The notes beneath the pieces were generated by a model that saw only the letters and a program-made list of their open reading frames with translations, did no database searches and was not told where the DNA came from. Of a stretch of 39,643 nucleotides of DNA, positions 16,746-25,343 are shown piece after piece. The translations under genes and the position numbers were made by a program. This DNA is from Pediococcus stilesii (GTDB taxonomy: Bacteria; Bacillota; Bacilli; Lactobacillales; Lactobacillaceae). The DNA is taken from positions 1 through 39,643 of the forward strand of contig NZ_JQBX01000017.1 in the NCBI RefSeq assembly GCF_001437075.1, in the 5' to 3' direction. The first letter of the stretch is position 1. The number at the start of each line of letters is the position of its first letter.

Positions 16746-17549
16746 ATGGCATTGAATGCAATTCAAATGATTTTAGTCATTATCGTAGCGTTTTTAGCTG
16801 GTATGGAAGGTATCTTGGATCAATTCCATTTTCATCAACCAGTAATCGCATGTACTTTAATTGGCTTAGTAACTGGTAACTTAGTGCCCTGCCTTATCTT
16901 AGGTGGTTCACTTCAAATGATCGCCCTTGGCTGGTCAAACGTTGGTGCTGCTGTAGCTCCTGATGCTGCATTGGCTTCTGTGGCTTCTGCTATTATTTTA
17001 GTTTTAGGTGGACAAGGTAAAGCTGGTGTTTCATCAGCTATCGCCCTTGCTGTTCCTCTAGCTGTAGCTGGATTATTATTAACAATTATCGCTCGTACAC
17101 TTGCAACAATCATTGTTCATTTTATGGATGCTGCTGCTAAAGAAGGTAGCTTCGCTAAGATCGACATGTGGCAATATATTGCTATTGCAATGCAAGGTCT
17201 TCGTATCGCCATTCCTGCTGCATTAATCTTAGCTGTTGGTGCTGGTCCCGTTCGTGGTATTTTGAACTCGATGCCAGCTTGGTTAACAGATGGTTTAGCT
17301 ATCGGTGGTGGTATGGTTGTTGCCGTTGGTTATGCAATGGTTATCAACATGATGGCTACTAAAGAAGTTTGGCCATTCTTCGCTCTTGGTTTTGTTATCG
17401 CAACTGTCCAAGACTTGACTCTTATTGCTTTAGGTACAATCGGTATTTCATTAGCTCTTATCTACTTGGCACTTTCAAAAGTTGGTGGCTCAGGTAACGG
17501 CGGTTCAGGTACTGGTGACCCACTAGGCGATATCATCGATAAATACTAA
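16746..17549 (+). CDS. manM: Mannose-family PTS EIIC component
   Basis: A 267-residue integral membrane subunit of the sugar channel. The N-terminal segment NAIQMILVIIVAFLAGMEG and LGGSLQMIALGWSNVGAAVAPDAALASV are typical of the EIIC-man family, followed by further membrane helices and a Gly/Ser-rich C-terminus (GGSGNGGSGTGDP). It forms the membrane complex with ManN, known in this family as the receptor for class IIa bacteriocins and lactococcin-type peptides. GGAGG lies upstream of the ATG, 27 nt after manL. Codon use is strongly biased, as in highly expressed genes. Confidence 0.95.
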   Translation: MALNAIQMILVIIVAFLAGMEGILDQFHFHQPVIACTLIGLVTGNLVPCLILGGSLQMIALGWSNVGAAVAPDAALASVASAIILVLGGQGKAGVSSAIALAVPLAVAGLLLTIIARTLATIIVHFMDAAAKEGSFAKIDMWQYIAIAMQGLRIAIPAALILAVGAGPVRGILNSMPAWLTDGLAIGGGMVVAVGYAMVINMMATKEVWPFFALGFVIATVQDLTLIALGTIGISLALIYLALSKVGGSGNGGSGTGDPLGDIIDKY

Positions 17550-17565
17550 AAGGGAGGATACAGAA

Positions 17566-18480
17566 ATGGCTGATAACAAAATTACATTAAGTAAAAAAGA
17601 CCGTATCCATGTTTGGTGGCGTTCACAATTCCTCCAAGGTTCATGGAACTACGAACGTATGCAAAATGGTGGTTGGGCTTATACATTAATCCCAGCTCTT
17701 AAAAAGTTATATAAGACAAAAGAAGACCGTGCCGCAGCTTTGACTCGTCACTTGGAATTCTTTAATACTCATCCTTACTTAGCTGCCCCAATCATTGGTG
17801 TAACTATGTCACTTGAAGAAGAACGTGCCAATGGTGCTCCCGTTGATGACGTTGCTATTCAAGGTGTTAAGGTTGGTATGATGGGACCTCTTGCCGGTGT
17901 TGGTGACCCAGTTTTCTGGTTCACGGTTAAGCCAATCTTGGGTGCCCTAGCTGCTTCACTTGCTTTGGGTGGAAGCATTCTCGGACCAATTCTTTACTTC
18001 GTAGTTTGGAATGCAATCCGAATGGGATTCCTCTGGTATACACAAGAATTCGGCTACAAAGCTGGTTCTAAGATTTCAGAAGATATGTCTGGTGGTTTAC
18101 TACAAGATGTTACAAAAGGTGCTTCAATTCTTGGTATGTTTATCCTGGGTTCATTGATTAACCGTTGGGTTGTTGTTAAATTCACACCAATCGTTTCAAC
18201 TGTTAAACAAAGTAAGGGTGCTTACATTGACTGGGCTAACCTTCCAAGTGGTGCCAAGGGAATTCAATCAGCATTACAACAACAAGCTGCTGGACTTTCT
18301 CTAACACAAGACAAAGTTACTACATTGCAAGATAACTTGGATCAATTGATTCCAGGTCTTGCTGGATTGTTAATTACTCTTCTATGTATGTGGTTACTTA
18401 AGAAGGGTGTTTCACCAATCGTCATTATCTTTGGTTTATTCATTGTTGGTGTTTTACTTCACGTACTCCACGTTATGTAA
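17566..18480 (+). CDS. manN: Mannose-family PTS EIID component
   Basis: A 304-residue membrane subunit pairing with ManM. It opens with KDRIHVWWRSQFLQGSWNYERMQNGGWAY (the EIID start region, near 10-38), continues with the PLAGVGDPVFWF segment typical of the family, a mixed soluble region (about 205-260) and ends with hydrophobic helices (LITLLCMWLLKKGVSP). GGGAGG before the ATG, 16 nt after manM, places it in the same operon. A strong terminator follows, separating it from manO. Confidence 0.95.
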   Translation: MADNKITLSKKDRIHVWWRSQFLQGSWNYERMQNGGWAYTLIPALKKLYKTKEDRAAALTRHLEFFNTHPYLAAPIIGVTMSLEEERANGAPVDDVAIQGVKVGMMGPLAGVGDPVFWFTVKPILGALAASLALGGSILGPILYFVVWNAIRMGFLWYTQEFGYKAGSKISEDMSGGLLQDVTKGASILGMFILGSLINRWVVVKFTPIVSTVKQSKGAYIDWANLPSGAKGIQSALQQQAAGLSLTQDKVTTLQDNLDQLIPGLAGLLITLLCMWLLKKGVSPIVIIFGLFIVGVLLHVLHVM

Positions 18481-18493
18481 TAAATTTAAAATG

Positions 18494-18522
18494 AGCTTGG
18501 GCCAACGCCCGAGCTTTTTTTA
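18494..18522 (+). terminator. Intrinsic terminator after manN
   Basis: GCTTGGGC (18495-18502) pairs with GCCCGAGC (18507-18514), one G-T pair, followed by seven T. Confidence 0.9.
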
Positions 18523-18533
18523 TTAAATTACTT

Positions 18534-18562
18534 TTGATGAATTCAAGGTAACACATTATAAT
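18534..18562 (+). promoter_or_regulatory. Promoter of manO
   Basis: TTGATG (18534-18539), a 17-nt spacer and a perfect TATAAT (18557-18562). manO therefore has its own vegetative promoter after the manN terminator. Confidence 0.75.
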
Positions 18563-18596
18563 TAGGGTAAGAGTAAAAGAAGGATGAGGTAATTTA

Positions 18597-18977
18597 ATGG
18601 CACAGTCGATTAATACAAGAGCAGACTTAGTTACGAATGCCACTTCATTTTTAGGAATGGGTGACTATGGAAAAATTATGATTGGTGATCGTGGATTTGA
18701 GTTCTTCGATAATCGGAATGTGGAAAATTACATCCAAATTCCTTGGGAAGAAATTGATATGGTCATCGCTTCGCTGATGTTTGGCGGTCGATGGATTCCA
18801 CGCTTTGCAATTAAAACCAAAAGCAACGGAACTTTCAGTTTTGCTGCCAGAAAACCCCACAAAGTATTGCGAGAGGTTAGAAAGCACGTTGATCCAAATA
18901 AAATGGTTCGTTCGCTTGGAATCGTTCAAGTTGCCAAAAATGGATTAATGACGTTATTTAAAAGAAAAACAAAGTAA
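18597..18977 (+). CDS. manO: DUF956 family protein (ManO)
   Basis: A 126-residue cytoplasmic protein of the DUF956 family, regularly linked to mannose PTS operons in lactobacilli, enterococci and streptococci and named ManO. It has no membrane helix; it shows an N-terminal region with SFLGMGDYGKIMIGDRGFEF and a central IQIPWEEIDMVIASLMFGGRWIPRF. Its molecular role is not established; a regulatory or assembly role for the PTS is the usual guess. The ATG follows GGATGAGG, and the gene has its own promoter and a terminator downstream. Confidence 0.88.
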   Translation: MAQSINTRADLVTNATSFLGMGDYGKIMIGDRGFEFFDNRNVENYIQIPWEEIDMVIASLMFGGRWIPRFAIKTKSNGTFSFAARKPHKVLREVRKHVDPNKMVRSLGIVQVAKNGLMTLFKRKTK

Positions 18978-19022
18978 TTAATTAGAGAAACTAAGAAGTA
19001 ATTGCCAACTTAATTTTGGCTG

Positions 19023-19090
19023 TAATCCCTTTAAGTTTGTTAAACGAATATTATAATTCGTTTGATAATCATAGAGGGATTTTTATTTTT
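19023..19090 (+). terminator. Compound terminator after manO
   Basis: An outer stem AATCCCT (19024-19030)/AGGGATT encloses an inner stem AAACGAA/TTCGTTT (19042-19048 with 19057-19063). A T-rich tail follows at 19080-19090. Confidence 0.7.
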
Positions 19091-19183
19091 TAAAGCGACG
19101 GTTCACTGCAACCACTAAATTAGGTCGCAGTTATTAGAATTTTGTAACAGGACTTTGGAATCGGAGGGATTAAAGATTAGTGG

Positions 19184-19199
19184 TTTTAAAGCGTTTTAC
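19184..19199 (+). promoter_or_regulatory. Possible cre site upstream of levR
   Basis: TTTTAAAGCGTTTTAC fits the cre consensus except for the usual G at position 2. It lies about 50 nt before the levR motif cluster. The remainder of 19091-19235 shows only a small imperfect hairpin (CTGC-ACC/GGT-GCAG type). Confidence 0.4.
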
Positions 19200-19235
19200 T
19201 TAGAGCGTCGTAATAATAGAAGTTTTTTCAAAAAA

Positions 19236-19279
19236 GTGTGTTAAACTGTATTGTATCAATTAGTGTATTAATACAGTAT
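19236..19279 (+). promoter_or_regulatory. levR control region sharing motifs with the manL upstream site
   Basis: GTGTGTTAA (19236-19244), an inverted repeat ACTGTATT/AATACAGT (19245-19252 with 19270-19277), GTGTATTAATA (19263-19273) and AATACAGTAT (19270-19279) are packed directly before levR. A sigma-A -35/-10 pair is ambiguous here (TTAAAC at 19241 with TGTATT at 19264 is one option), and no sigma-54 box is visible. Confidence 0.5.
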
Positions 19280-19292
19280 CGTGGTGAAAAAT

Positions 19293-22253
19293 ATGAAAAG
19301 ACAAGATCGAATTTACGAATACGTCATTGAAAATACTAAGCAACTGTCAGATGATGAATTAAAAACGCAAGGAGCACTGACAACACTAGTGATTGCCGAA
19401 GCTCTAGATATTGCTCGAAGCAATGTTAGTAAGGAATTAAACGAACTAGTTCGAAAGCAAAAGTTAACCAAAATTGCCGGACGTCCAGTTCGTTATTGTC
19501 GTATTTTGACAGAAGAATCGGAACACATCGATGACACCAATGCTTCAAAAACAGGGCATGACCCATCTGCTTACCACATTGAAGATGGAATTAGTGGGAT
19601 GGAGCTTGGGAAAAGAAAATTAGCGGGAACCTTAAGCGAACCAAAAGCAGACCGTGAGCAGTTCCTAAAGCATACAAATATTTTTGATCGAATGATTGGA
19701 AAAAATCAAAGTATGCGAAATCAAATCGAACAAGCAAAAGCGGCAATGCTATATCCGCCGAGGGGACTGAATACGCTGATCATCGGGCCAACCGGTTCGG
19801 GGAAGACTTATTTTGCCAATGCGATGTTTGAGTTCGCTCAAACTAAGAATTTACTTGATGCCAAACAACAGTTAGTAACGTTTAATTGTGCGGATTATGC
19901 TCATAATCCAGAACTGCTAATGTCACATTTATTCGGGTACGTTAAAGGGGCGTTCACGGGTGCTAACGATGAAAAAGATGGTTTAATTCAAGAAGCTGAT
20001 GGAGGGATGCTGTTTTTAGATGAAGTTCATCGTCTTCCTCCTGAAGGACAGGAAATGATCTTTTATTTTATGGATCATGGTACCTATAGTCGCTTGGGTG
20101 AAACCTCTAAAACGCATCATGCAAACGTGCGCTTGGTGTGCGCAACAACTGAGGATCCAGAAAGTTCGCTTCTACAAACGTTTGTCCGTCGAATTCCCAT
20201 TACAATTCAACTACCGTCGTTTAACAAACGAAGTCCGGAGGAGCGAATCGAACTGCTACGTTCATTAGTTACAATTGAAGCTAATCGAACCAACAAAGAA
20301 ATTACGCTCACTGAAGATGTTGTTCAAGCACTACTAGGCAGCGTAACGTATGGAAACGTTGGGCAATTAAAATCAAATATTCAACTTGTCTGTGCTAAGG
20401 GATTTTTGAATAACATCGAAAATGAGGGCGAAATAATGATTACGTCTGATGATCTACCGCCAAACATTAAGGATGGTTTACTAAATCTGGCCTCTAATCG
20501 CCAAGAATTAGGAGCAATCTCAAAACTTTTGGAACCGTACATGGTGATTAAACCAGGATCAGTGGATGCAGCACCCGTCAGCCGTAAAGATAGTTATGAA
20601 TTGCCATATAATCTCTATGAAATAATCGGCGATAAAGCGATGATGCTTCGAGAAGAAGGTCTGGATCAGGAAAATATTAATAATTTTATTACGACGGATA
20701 TTAACTTGCATTTAAAGTCTTTCTATAAAGATGATCCAGATGCCGTGCATGCTGAAAATAAATTAGCCGAAATTGTCGATCAAGATATTATTGATTTTAC
20801 AAAACAAATTCAACCCAAAGTTGAAAATCGATTGGATTATCACTTTAGAGACAACTTTACTTACGCGATGAGTTTGCATATTAGTTCGTTCATTAAGCGA
20901 ATTCAGTCTGGCAAACCGATGCGATTAATGGGTAATGACCTTGTAGCGATGGTAAAAGACTACCCCGAAGAGCTAGACGTGGCGAAGTCGATTAAAGAGT
21001 TGTTGGAGCAGCGGTATGGGATGTTAATTCCAGAATCGGAGAGTTATTATTTAGCCGTTCTTTTGATTTCATTAAAAACAGTTCCATCAAGTAGCGGTCA
21101 GGTGGGGATCGTTGTGGCTGCTCATGGAACAAATACCGCTAGTTCAATGGCTCAGGTAGTTTCGCAGTTATTATCAGACAATTCAATTCAGTCGTTTGAT
21201 ATGCCACTGGACATGAGTCCGCAGTCCGCTTTCAAGGGAATTATTGATCGAGTTAGGGCGGCCAACCAAGGTGAAGGAGTCTTGCTATTAGTTGATATGG
21301 GCTCGTTGAGCACGTTTGGAGCAAAAATTACCGAAGAAACTCAAATTCCGGTGAAGGTGATTGATATGGTCACGACCGCCATGGTGCTCGAAGCGACTCG
21401 AAAAGCGTCTTTTATTGATAGTGATTTAAACGATATTTACTCGGAATTACGTGAGTTCCACGGATATTCAAGGGTCGCAGTTACCGATGAGAAAAAGACC
21501 GAACAGATCCAAGCAGTCGATGACTTAGCACTTATTTCTGGTAAACCAAAAGCTGTTATTGCGATTTGCTCGACGGGTGAAGGAACGGCGAAAAAAATTA
21601 AAGGTTTGTTAGATCAGTTATTAGTTCAAAATTTAATCGAGGACATTAAAGTTCTGCCGATTTCGATCGTTAATATGAAAAACCATATTGAACAGATTAA
21701 GAAAAGTTATAAGGTTCTTGCCGCAACGGGAGTTCTTGATCCCCAAATGGGGGTTCCGTTTATGCCATTACAAACATTGCTACAGGGTGGTGGCGAAAAG
21801 TTCATTCGTCAATTAGCCGAACGTAGTGAAGTGTCCTGGATTTCGGATGAACAAAATCCAAAGATAACTCGCAGCGTGTGTCGGCAATATTTATCACAAT
21901 ATTTTGTTTTCCTGAATGCAGACAAATTTACCGATATTTTGTGGGAATACGTGGACTATTTAGCAGATATGAATCATGTGGAATTCAGTGAATCGTTTAG
22001 AATTAACTTGATTATGCACATTGCCGGAGCGGTTGAACGGGCGTTAATGAATAATCCGATGCAAGCGACTAAAGAAGAGCTTGCTTCTGTTGTTGATGAG
22101 CACTGGCTTAAATTAGTTCAACAAGCCGATAATAAGTTTTTAAAGCGGGTGCAAATTGAATTAAACGCGGGTGAAGAGTTTTATATTTATAAATTGTTGG
22201 AAACATGGCAAGAGAAAAATGATACAATCCTAAGTGAGATAGAGCAGAACTAA
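19293..22253 (+). CDS. levR: LevR-type sigma-54 activator of the mannose PTS
   Basis: A 986-residue PRD-containing enhancer-binding protein (LevR/ManR). In order: an N-terminal winged helix (about 1-75), an AAA+ domain with Walker A GPTGSGKT (from about 166), the sigma-54 contact loop GAFTGA (near 219) and Walker B LFLDE (near 241), PRD1 with His529, an EIIA-man-like domain with His611 (VVAAHG), a GatB-like EIIB domain with Cys759 (ICSTGEGTA) and PRD2 with His909. Phosphorylation by HPr and PTS EIIB proteins sets its activity in this family. ATG 19293 follows GTGGTGA; two upstream GTG codons overlap that site. The manL sigma-54 promoter is the obvious target. Confidence 0.95.
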   Translation: MKRQDRIYEYVIENTKQLSDDELKTQGALTTLVIAEALDIARSNVSKELNELVRKQKLTKIAGRPVRYCRILTEESEHIDDTNASKTGHDPSAYHIEDGISGMELGKRKLAGTLSEPKADREQFLKHTNIFDRMIGKNQSMRNQIEQAKAAMLYPPRGLNTLIIGPTGSGKTYFANAMFEFAQTKNLLDAKQQLVTFNCADYAHNPELLMSHLFGYVKGAFTGANDEKDGLIQEADGGMLFLDEVHRLPPEGQEMIFYFMDHGTYSRLGETSKTHHANVRLVCATTEDPESSLLQTFVRRIPITIQLPSFNKRSPEERIELLRSLVTIEANRTNKEITLTEDVVQALLGSVTYGNVGQLKSNIQLVCAKGFLNNIENEGEIMITSDDLPPNIKDGLLNLASNRQELGAISKLLEPYMVIKPGSVDAAPVSRKDSYELPYNLYEIIGDKAMMLREEGLDQENINNFITTDINLHLKSFYKDDPDAVHAENKLAEIVDQDIIDFTKQIQPKVENRLDYHFRDNFTYAMSLHISSFIKRIQSGKPMRLMGNDLVAMVKDYPEELDVAKSIKELLEQRYGMLIPESESYYLAVLLISLKTVPSSSGQVGIVVAAHGTNTASSMAQVVSQLLSDNSIQSFDMPLDMSPQSAFKGIIDRVRAANQGEGVLLLVDMGSLSTFGAKITEETQIPVKVIDMVTTAMVLEATRKASFIDSDLNDIYSELREFHGYSRVAVTDEKKTEQIQAVDDLALISGKPKAVIAICSTGEGTAKKIKGLLDQLLVQNLIEDIKVLPISIVNMKNHIEQIKKSYKVLAATGVLDPQMGVPFMPLQTLLQGGGEKFIRQLAERSEVSWISDEQNPKITRSVCRQYLSQYFVFLNADKFTDILWEYVDYLADMNHVEFSESFRINLIMHIAGAVERALMNNPMQATKEELASVVDEHWLKLVQQADNKFLKRVQIELNAGEEFYIYKLLETWQEKNDTILSEIEQN

Positions 22254-22273
22254 TTTTTGGAGGATATTGTAAT

Positions 22274-22774
22274 ATGACGATGGAAATATTACTAGCTCGT
22301 GTTGATAGTCGGTTGTTGCACGGGCAAGTTGCTACCGCTTGGGCAAAGCGGGTTAAGCCTAATCGTATTTTAGTAGTTTCAGATAGTGTTGCAGACGATA
22401 CCTTACGGAAAACGTTAATAACTCAGGCGGCTCCTCCAGGAGTACTAGTTAACGTTATTACCGTTGATAAAATGATTCGAATTTATCAAGATGCACAGTT
22501 CGATTCTTTCCGAGTGCTACTGTTAACCGAGACGTTGCAGGATATGCTAAAGCTGGTTGAAGGTGGAATCGATATTTCTAAACTGGGAGTAGACGTTGGA
22601 AGTTTAGCTTATGCGGTTGATATGACCATGCTTACCGACGCAATTGCCGTTGGAAAAGACGAAATTGCGACGATTCGGGCGCTACATGATCATGGATTAA
22701 ATGTATATGCGCAAAAAATTCCGAATGACAGTCGAAAAGATTTGATAAAAATGTTGGATAAAAACGGATTGTAG
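22274..22774 (+). CDS. Stand-alone mannose-family PTS EIIB protein
   Basis: A 166-residue soluble EIIB domain with phosphorylatable His16 in [15 protein letters not shown], closely resembling the EIIB half of ManL but with no linked EIIA, EIIC or EIID. It starts 20 nt after levR behind GGAGG (22259-22263), so the two are co-transcribed. The likely role is to pass phosphate to or from LevR PRD2 according to transport flux, rather than to transport sugar itself; this is inferred from known EIIB control of LevR regulators. A second ATG at 22280 is a possible start. Confidence 0.88.
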   Translation: MTMEILLARVDSRLLHGQVATAWAKRVKPNRILVVSDSVADDTLRKTLITQAAPPGVLVNVITVDKMIRIYQDAQFDSFRVLLLTETLQDMLKLVEGGIDISKLGVDVGSLAYAVDMTMLTDAIAVGKDEIATIRALHDHGLNVYAQKIPNDSRKDLIKMLDKNGL

Positions 22775-22810
22775 TGTCAGTGTACAAGGGGAATCAATGG
22801 TTGAAAATAA

Positions 22811-22856
22811 AAGGGGGACTACGACAAACAAAGCTGGTTTTGTCGTAGTCCCTCTT
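22811..22856. terminator. Bidirectional terminator after the levR operon
   Basis: A long GC-rich stem (22811-22828 with 22837-22856, core GGGACTACGACAAA) separates the levR operon from the convergent membrane-protein gene. T-rich flanks are short on the plus strand. Confidence 0.8.
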
Positions 22857-22895
22857 TATATCATATGTTGTTACGAAACCAATTTAGGATTAAGA

Positions 22896-23357
22896 TTAAA
22901 GATCTTCAAGTACTTGGTTTTCTTTAATTTTTGGTTCCGGCTTCTTTTGGCGATTTTCAATTTCTTTTTTGATCCGGAAAAGAACCTCTTTTTGCGATAC
23001 TGGAACGTCAAAATGAATTTGTCCGGTACTAGTTTCAAGAATTAAGGTTGCTTTAAAACCTGCAATTCCAAGGATGATTCCAATGATAATTGCTAGGATG
23101 CCAAGGCCGAGGCCATTATTTAAAGCACTTAAAACTCCTAATACAATTAAAACCAGTCCTAATAAAATTGGAAAAATTTGTGATTTTCCCTTTACGTTAG
23201 TACTCTTGATATCATCAAGGGCAACATCCTTTGCGACCATTCCGTAGGGAATAATCCAAACTAAAAGACGTGGGATTCGACTCCGAACGGACTGATTGTC
23301 AACCTCGATGCGACCCTTCATCCAAAAAAAGAGCCAGCTGATTGAAAAATTAAACAT
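22896..23357 (-). CDS. Unknown small membrane protein
   Basis: I do not recognise a named family. The 153-residue protein has an N-terminal hydrophobic stretch (about 3-12 and 32-40), two strong adjacent membrane helices (about 62-77 and 83-101, rich in Gly/Leu/Ile), then a soluble tail TLILETSTGQIHFDVPVSQKE that reads like a PH-like beta domain, and a charged C-terminus. GGAGG lies about 7 nt before the ATG on the minus strand. It is monocistronic and convergent with the levR operon. No function is assigned. Confidence 0.75.
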   Translation of the reverse strand: MFNFSISWLFFWMKGRIEVDNQSVRSRIPRLLVWIIPYGMVAKDVALDDIKSTNVKGKSQIFPILLGLVLIVLGVLSALNNGLGLGILAIIIGIILGIAGFKATLILETSTGQIHFDVPVSQKEVLFRIKKEIENRQKKPEPKIKENQVLEDL

Positions 23358-23492
23358 TAGTATTCCTCCAGTGTTCTGTTCTTATTAATTAAGCATAGTT
23401 ATTAAAGGGATAAAAGGCAAGCCTTCAACGTTGAAATGTTGAAATTTCTTAAGAGAAAAATAAAATTTGTTTAGGTCCTGATACTGCCAGAC

Positions 23493-23508
23493 TGAAAGCG
23501 ATTTTACA
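23493..23508 (+). promoter_or_regulatory. Possible cre site upstream of fabH
   Basis: TGAAAGCGATTTTACA matches the cre consensus core, with a T at the usual C near its 3' end. It lies about 20 nt before the fabH -35 box. Confidence 0.4.
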
Positions 23509-23558
23509 TTTTACCAAGAGAAAAGTGATTTTCACAATAAACGTTTTACTGGTAAAAT
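23508..23558 (+). promoter_or_regulatory. fabH promoter embedded in inverted repeats
   Basis: The promoter is TTTCAC (23530-23535), a 17-nt spacer and an extended -10 TGG-TAAAAT (23550-23558). The -10 is itself one arm of a perfect 9-bp inverted repeat with ATTTTACCA (23508-23516). Smaller palindromes TTTTAC-TG-GTAAAA and GTGA-TTT-TCAC lie inside. This suggests control by a dimeric repressor of unknown identity. Confidence 0.5.
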
Positions 23559-23591
23559 AGAAAGATAAATAAAACGAGGAAGAATCATAAA

Positions 23592-24563
23592 ATGAGTTTA
23601 AAAATATTATCTACGGCGCACTATGTTCCAAATCGGGTTGTTGATAACGACGAATTATCCCAGATTATGGATACAAATGATGAGTGGATTCAGGCCCATA
23701 CGGGAATTAAAACGCGCCACTACGCAATGGGTGAGGAAAACACTTCAACTTTAGCGACTGAAGTGGGCGAGCGCCTGTTAAAAAAGGCCAATATGACCGC
23801 TAGTCAAATTGATTTAATTATTTTATCAACCATTACACCGGATGCACTAACACCGGCTACCGCGACCATTGTACAAGCCAAACTGGGTGCTAAAAATGCT
23901 ATTGCGTTTGACATCTCTGCCGCATGTGCTGGCTTTGTTTTTGGATTAAGTACCGCAGAAAAATTTATGCGTTCAGGTCGTTACAAGAATGCATTAATAA
24001 TTAGCGCAGAAACAAATTCTAAAATGATGGATTTTAAAGATCGAACATCAGCAGTATTCTTTGGAGACGGCGCTGGGGGAGTTCTTTTAACAAATACGGA
24101 AGCGGAAGAAGACGATTTTTTCGTTGACGAAGAGCTAGCAACCCTTGCCGAAAAAAATGAATATATTCATAGCGGTCGAATTCCAGCGCTAACCGATGTC
24201 AAGGAAAACAATTTTCCATCAATTGACGCTTTTTTCCAGAGCGGAAGGGATGTTTTCAGCTTTGCTACGGGTGTTGTTCCACCACAGATGATTGACATTT
24301 TGGACCGCAATCAATTGCGAAATCAAATTGATTACGTGGTTTGTCACCAAGCTAATTTAAGAATTATTGAAAAAATTTCAGAGACGATTAACATTCCAAT
24401 TGAAAAATTTGTTACAAATGTTGAGGAATATGGCAATACGTCATCTGCTGGAATTCCGATGGCACTCGACCAACTTCAAGCCCGCGATGCAAGTCCTAAA
24501 ACGGTTCTAATGACTGGATTCGGTGCTGGACTTGACTATGGAAGTATGATTATTAAACTATAA
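23592..24563 (+). CDS. fabH: Beta-ketoacyl-ACP synthase III
   Basis: It starts fatty acid synthesis by condensing acetyl-CoA with malonyl-ACP. The 323-residue thiolase-fold protein has the full triad: Cys112 in ISAACAGFVFGL, His252 in CHQANLRII and Asn282 in EYGNTSSAGIP, plus the C-terminal GFGAGLDYGSM. The ATG has CGAGGA upstream. It is not in a fab cluster: gpm follows after 28 nt and no acpP or fabD is near. It may thus be a second KAS III, or the only one placed away from the cluster; the window cannot tell. Confidence 0.92.
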   Translation: MSLKILSTAHYVPNRVVDNDELSQIMDTNDEWIQAHTGIKTRHYAMGEENTSTLATEVGERLLKKANMTASQIDLIILSTITPDALTPATATIVQAKLGAKNAIAFDISAACAGFVFGLSTAEKFMRSGRYKNALIISAETNSKMMDFKDRTSAVFFGDGAGGVLLTNTEAEEDDFFVDEELATLAEKNEYIHSGRIPALTDVKENNFPSIDAFFQSGRDVFSFATGVVPPQMIDILDRNQLRNQIDYVVCHQANLRIIEKISETINIPIEKFVTNVEEYGNTSSAGIPMALDQLQARDASPKTVLMTGFGAGLDYGSMIIKL

Positions 24564-24591
24564 TTAGTGATGTTTTGAGGGAGAGAGCAAA

Positions 24592-25266
24592 ATGGCCAAA
24601 TTGGTTTTAATTCGACACGGAGAAAGCACGGCTAACCGTGATAATATCTATACGGGATGGTCTGACGTTCCTTTAACCGAGGTGGGAATTAACCAGGCAC
24701 ACCATGCTGGAAAATTAATTGCTGAATTGGGAATTAATTTTAGTGCGGTGCATACTTCAATGTTAAAAAGAGCGATTGTTACGGCAAACATTGTAATGGA
24801 TGAACTTGATCAAAATTGGCTACCAATCACCAAGACCTGGCGCCTAAACGAACGACACTATGGTGCGCTGCGGGGGCAAAACAAAGATGATACTCGCCAG
24901 ATTTATGGTAAAGAGCAGGTTGCGCGGTGGCGACGAAGTTTTAATTCGGTTCCGCCACTACTTGATCATCCGGACGATGATCGTCGGTATGCGATCAATG
25001 GCATTTTAAATGAGCCTTTGGGTGAGAGTTTACGGATGGCCTACGATCGACTAATCCCGTATTGGTTAGATCATATTGCTCCTGATTTGATTGAAGGAAA
25101 AAATCAATTGGTAGTGGCGCATGGGAGTTCTCTGCGCGCGTTGATCAAGTACTTGGAGGGTATTTCAGATCGAGGAATCGACGGAGTTGAAGTTGAGAAT
25201 GGCGAGCCAATCATTTATGAAATGAATGATCAACTAAGAATTCACAGCAAAGTGACTTTGAGTTAA
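24592..25266 (+). CDS. 2,3-bisphosphoglycerate-dependent phosphoglycerate mutase paralogue
   Basis: A 224-residue member of the histidine phosphatase superfamily. It has the phosphorylated His9 in [20 protein letters not shown], the second catalytic His177 in [15 protein letters not shown], and LKRAIVTAN. The overall pattern is GpmA. It differs from the main GpmA of lactobacilli by [13 protein letters not shown] where ESEWN is usual, so it may be a secondary paralogue or act on another phosphoester. It follows fabH by 28 nt behind GGGAGAG, likely as an operon, and is closed by a bidirectional terminator. Confidence 0.85.
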   Translation: MAKLVLIRHGESTANRDNIYTGWSDVPLTEVGINQAHHAGKLIAELGINFSAVHTSMLKRAIVTANIVMDELDQNWLPITKTWRLNERHYGALRGQNKDDTRQIYGKEQVARWRRSFNSVPPLLDHPDDDRRYAINGILNEPLGESLRMAYDRLIPYWLDHIAPDLIEGKNQLVVAHGSSLRALIKYLEGISDRGIDGVEVENGEPIIYEMNDQLRIHSKVTLS

Positions 25267-25302
25267 TTATAAGTTTTGAGCTTTTTTACTGAGAATACTA
25301 AC

Positions 25303-25336
25303 AAAAAAAGATTCCGAAAAATCGGAATCTTTTTGA
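25303..25336. terminator. Bidirectional terminator between gpm and pepC
   Basis: AAAAAGATTCCGA pairs with TCGGAATCTTTTT (right arm 25322-25334) around a 5-nt A-rich loop. A-run and T-run flanks serve both convergent transcripts. Confidence 0.9.
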
Positions 25337-25343
25337 TTTGTAA

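Noticed and set aside
22797-23045. Plus-strand frame of 82 codons after the lone EIIB
   Set aside because: It crosses the bidirectional terminator and lies antisense to the membrane-protein gene, whose minus-strand start has a clear ribosome binding site.
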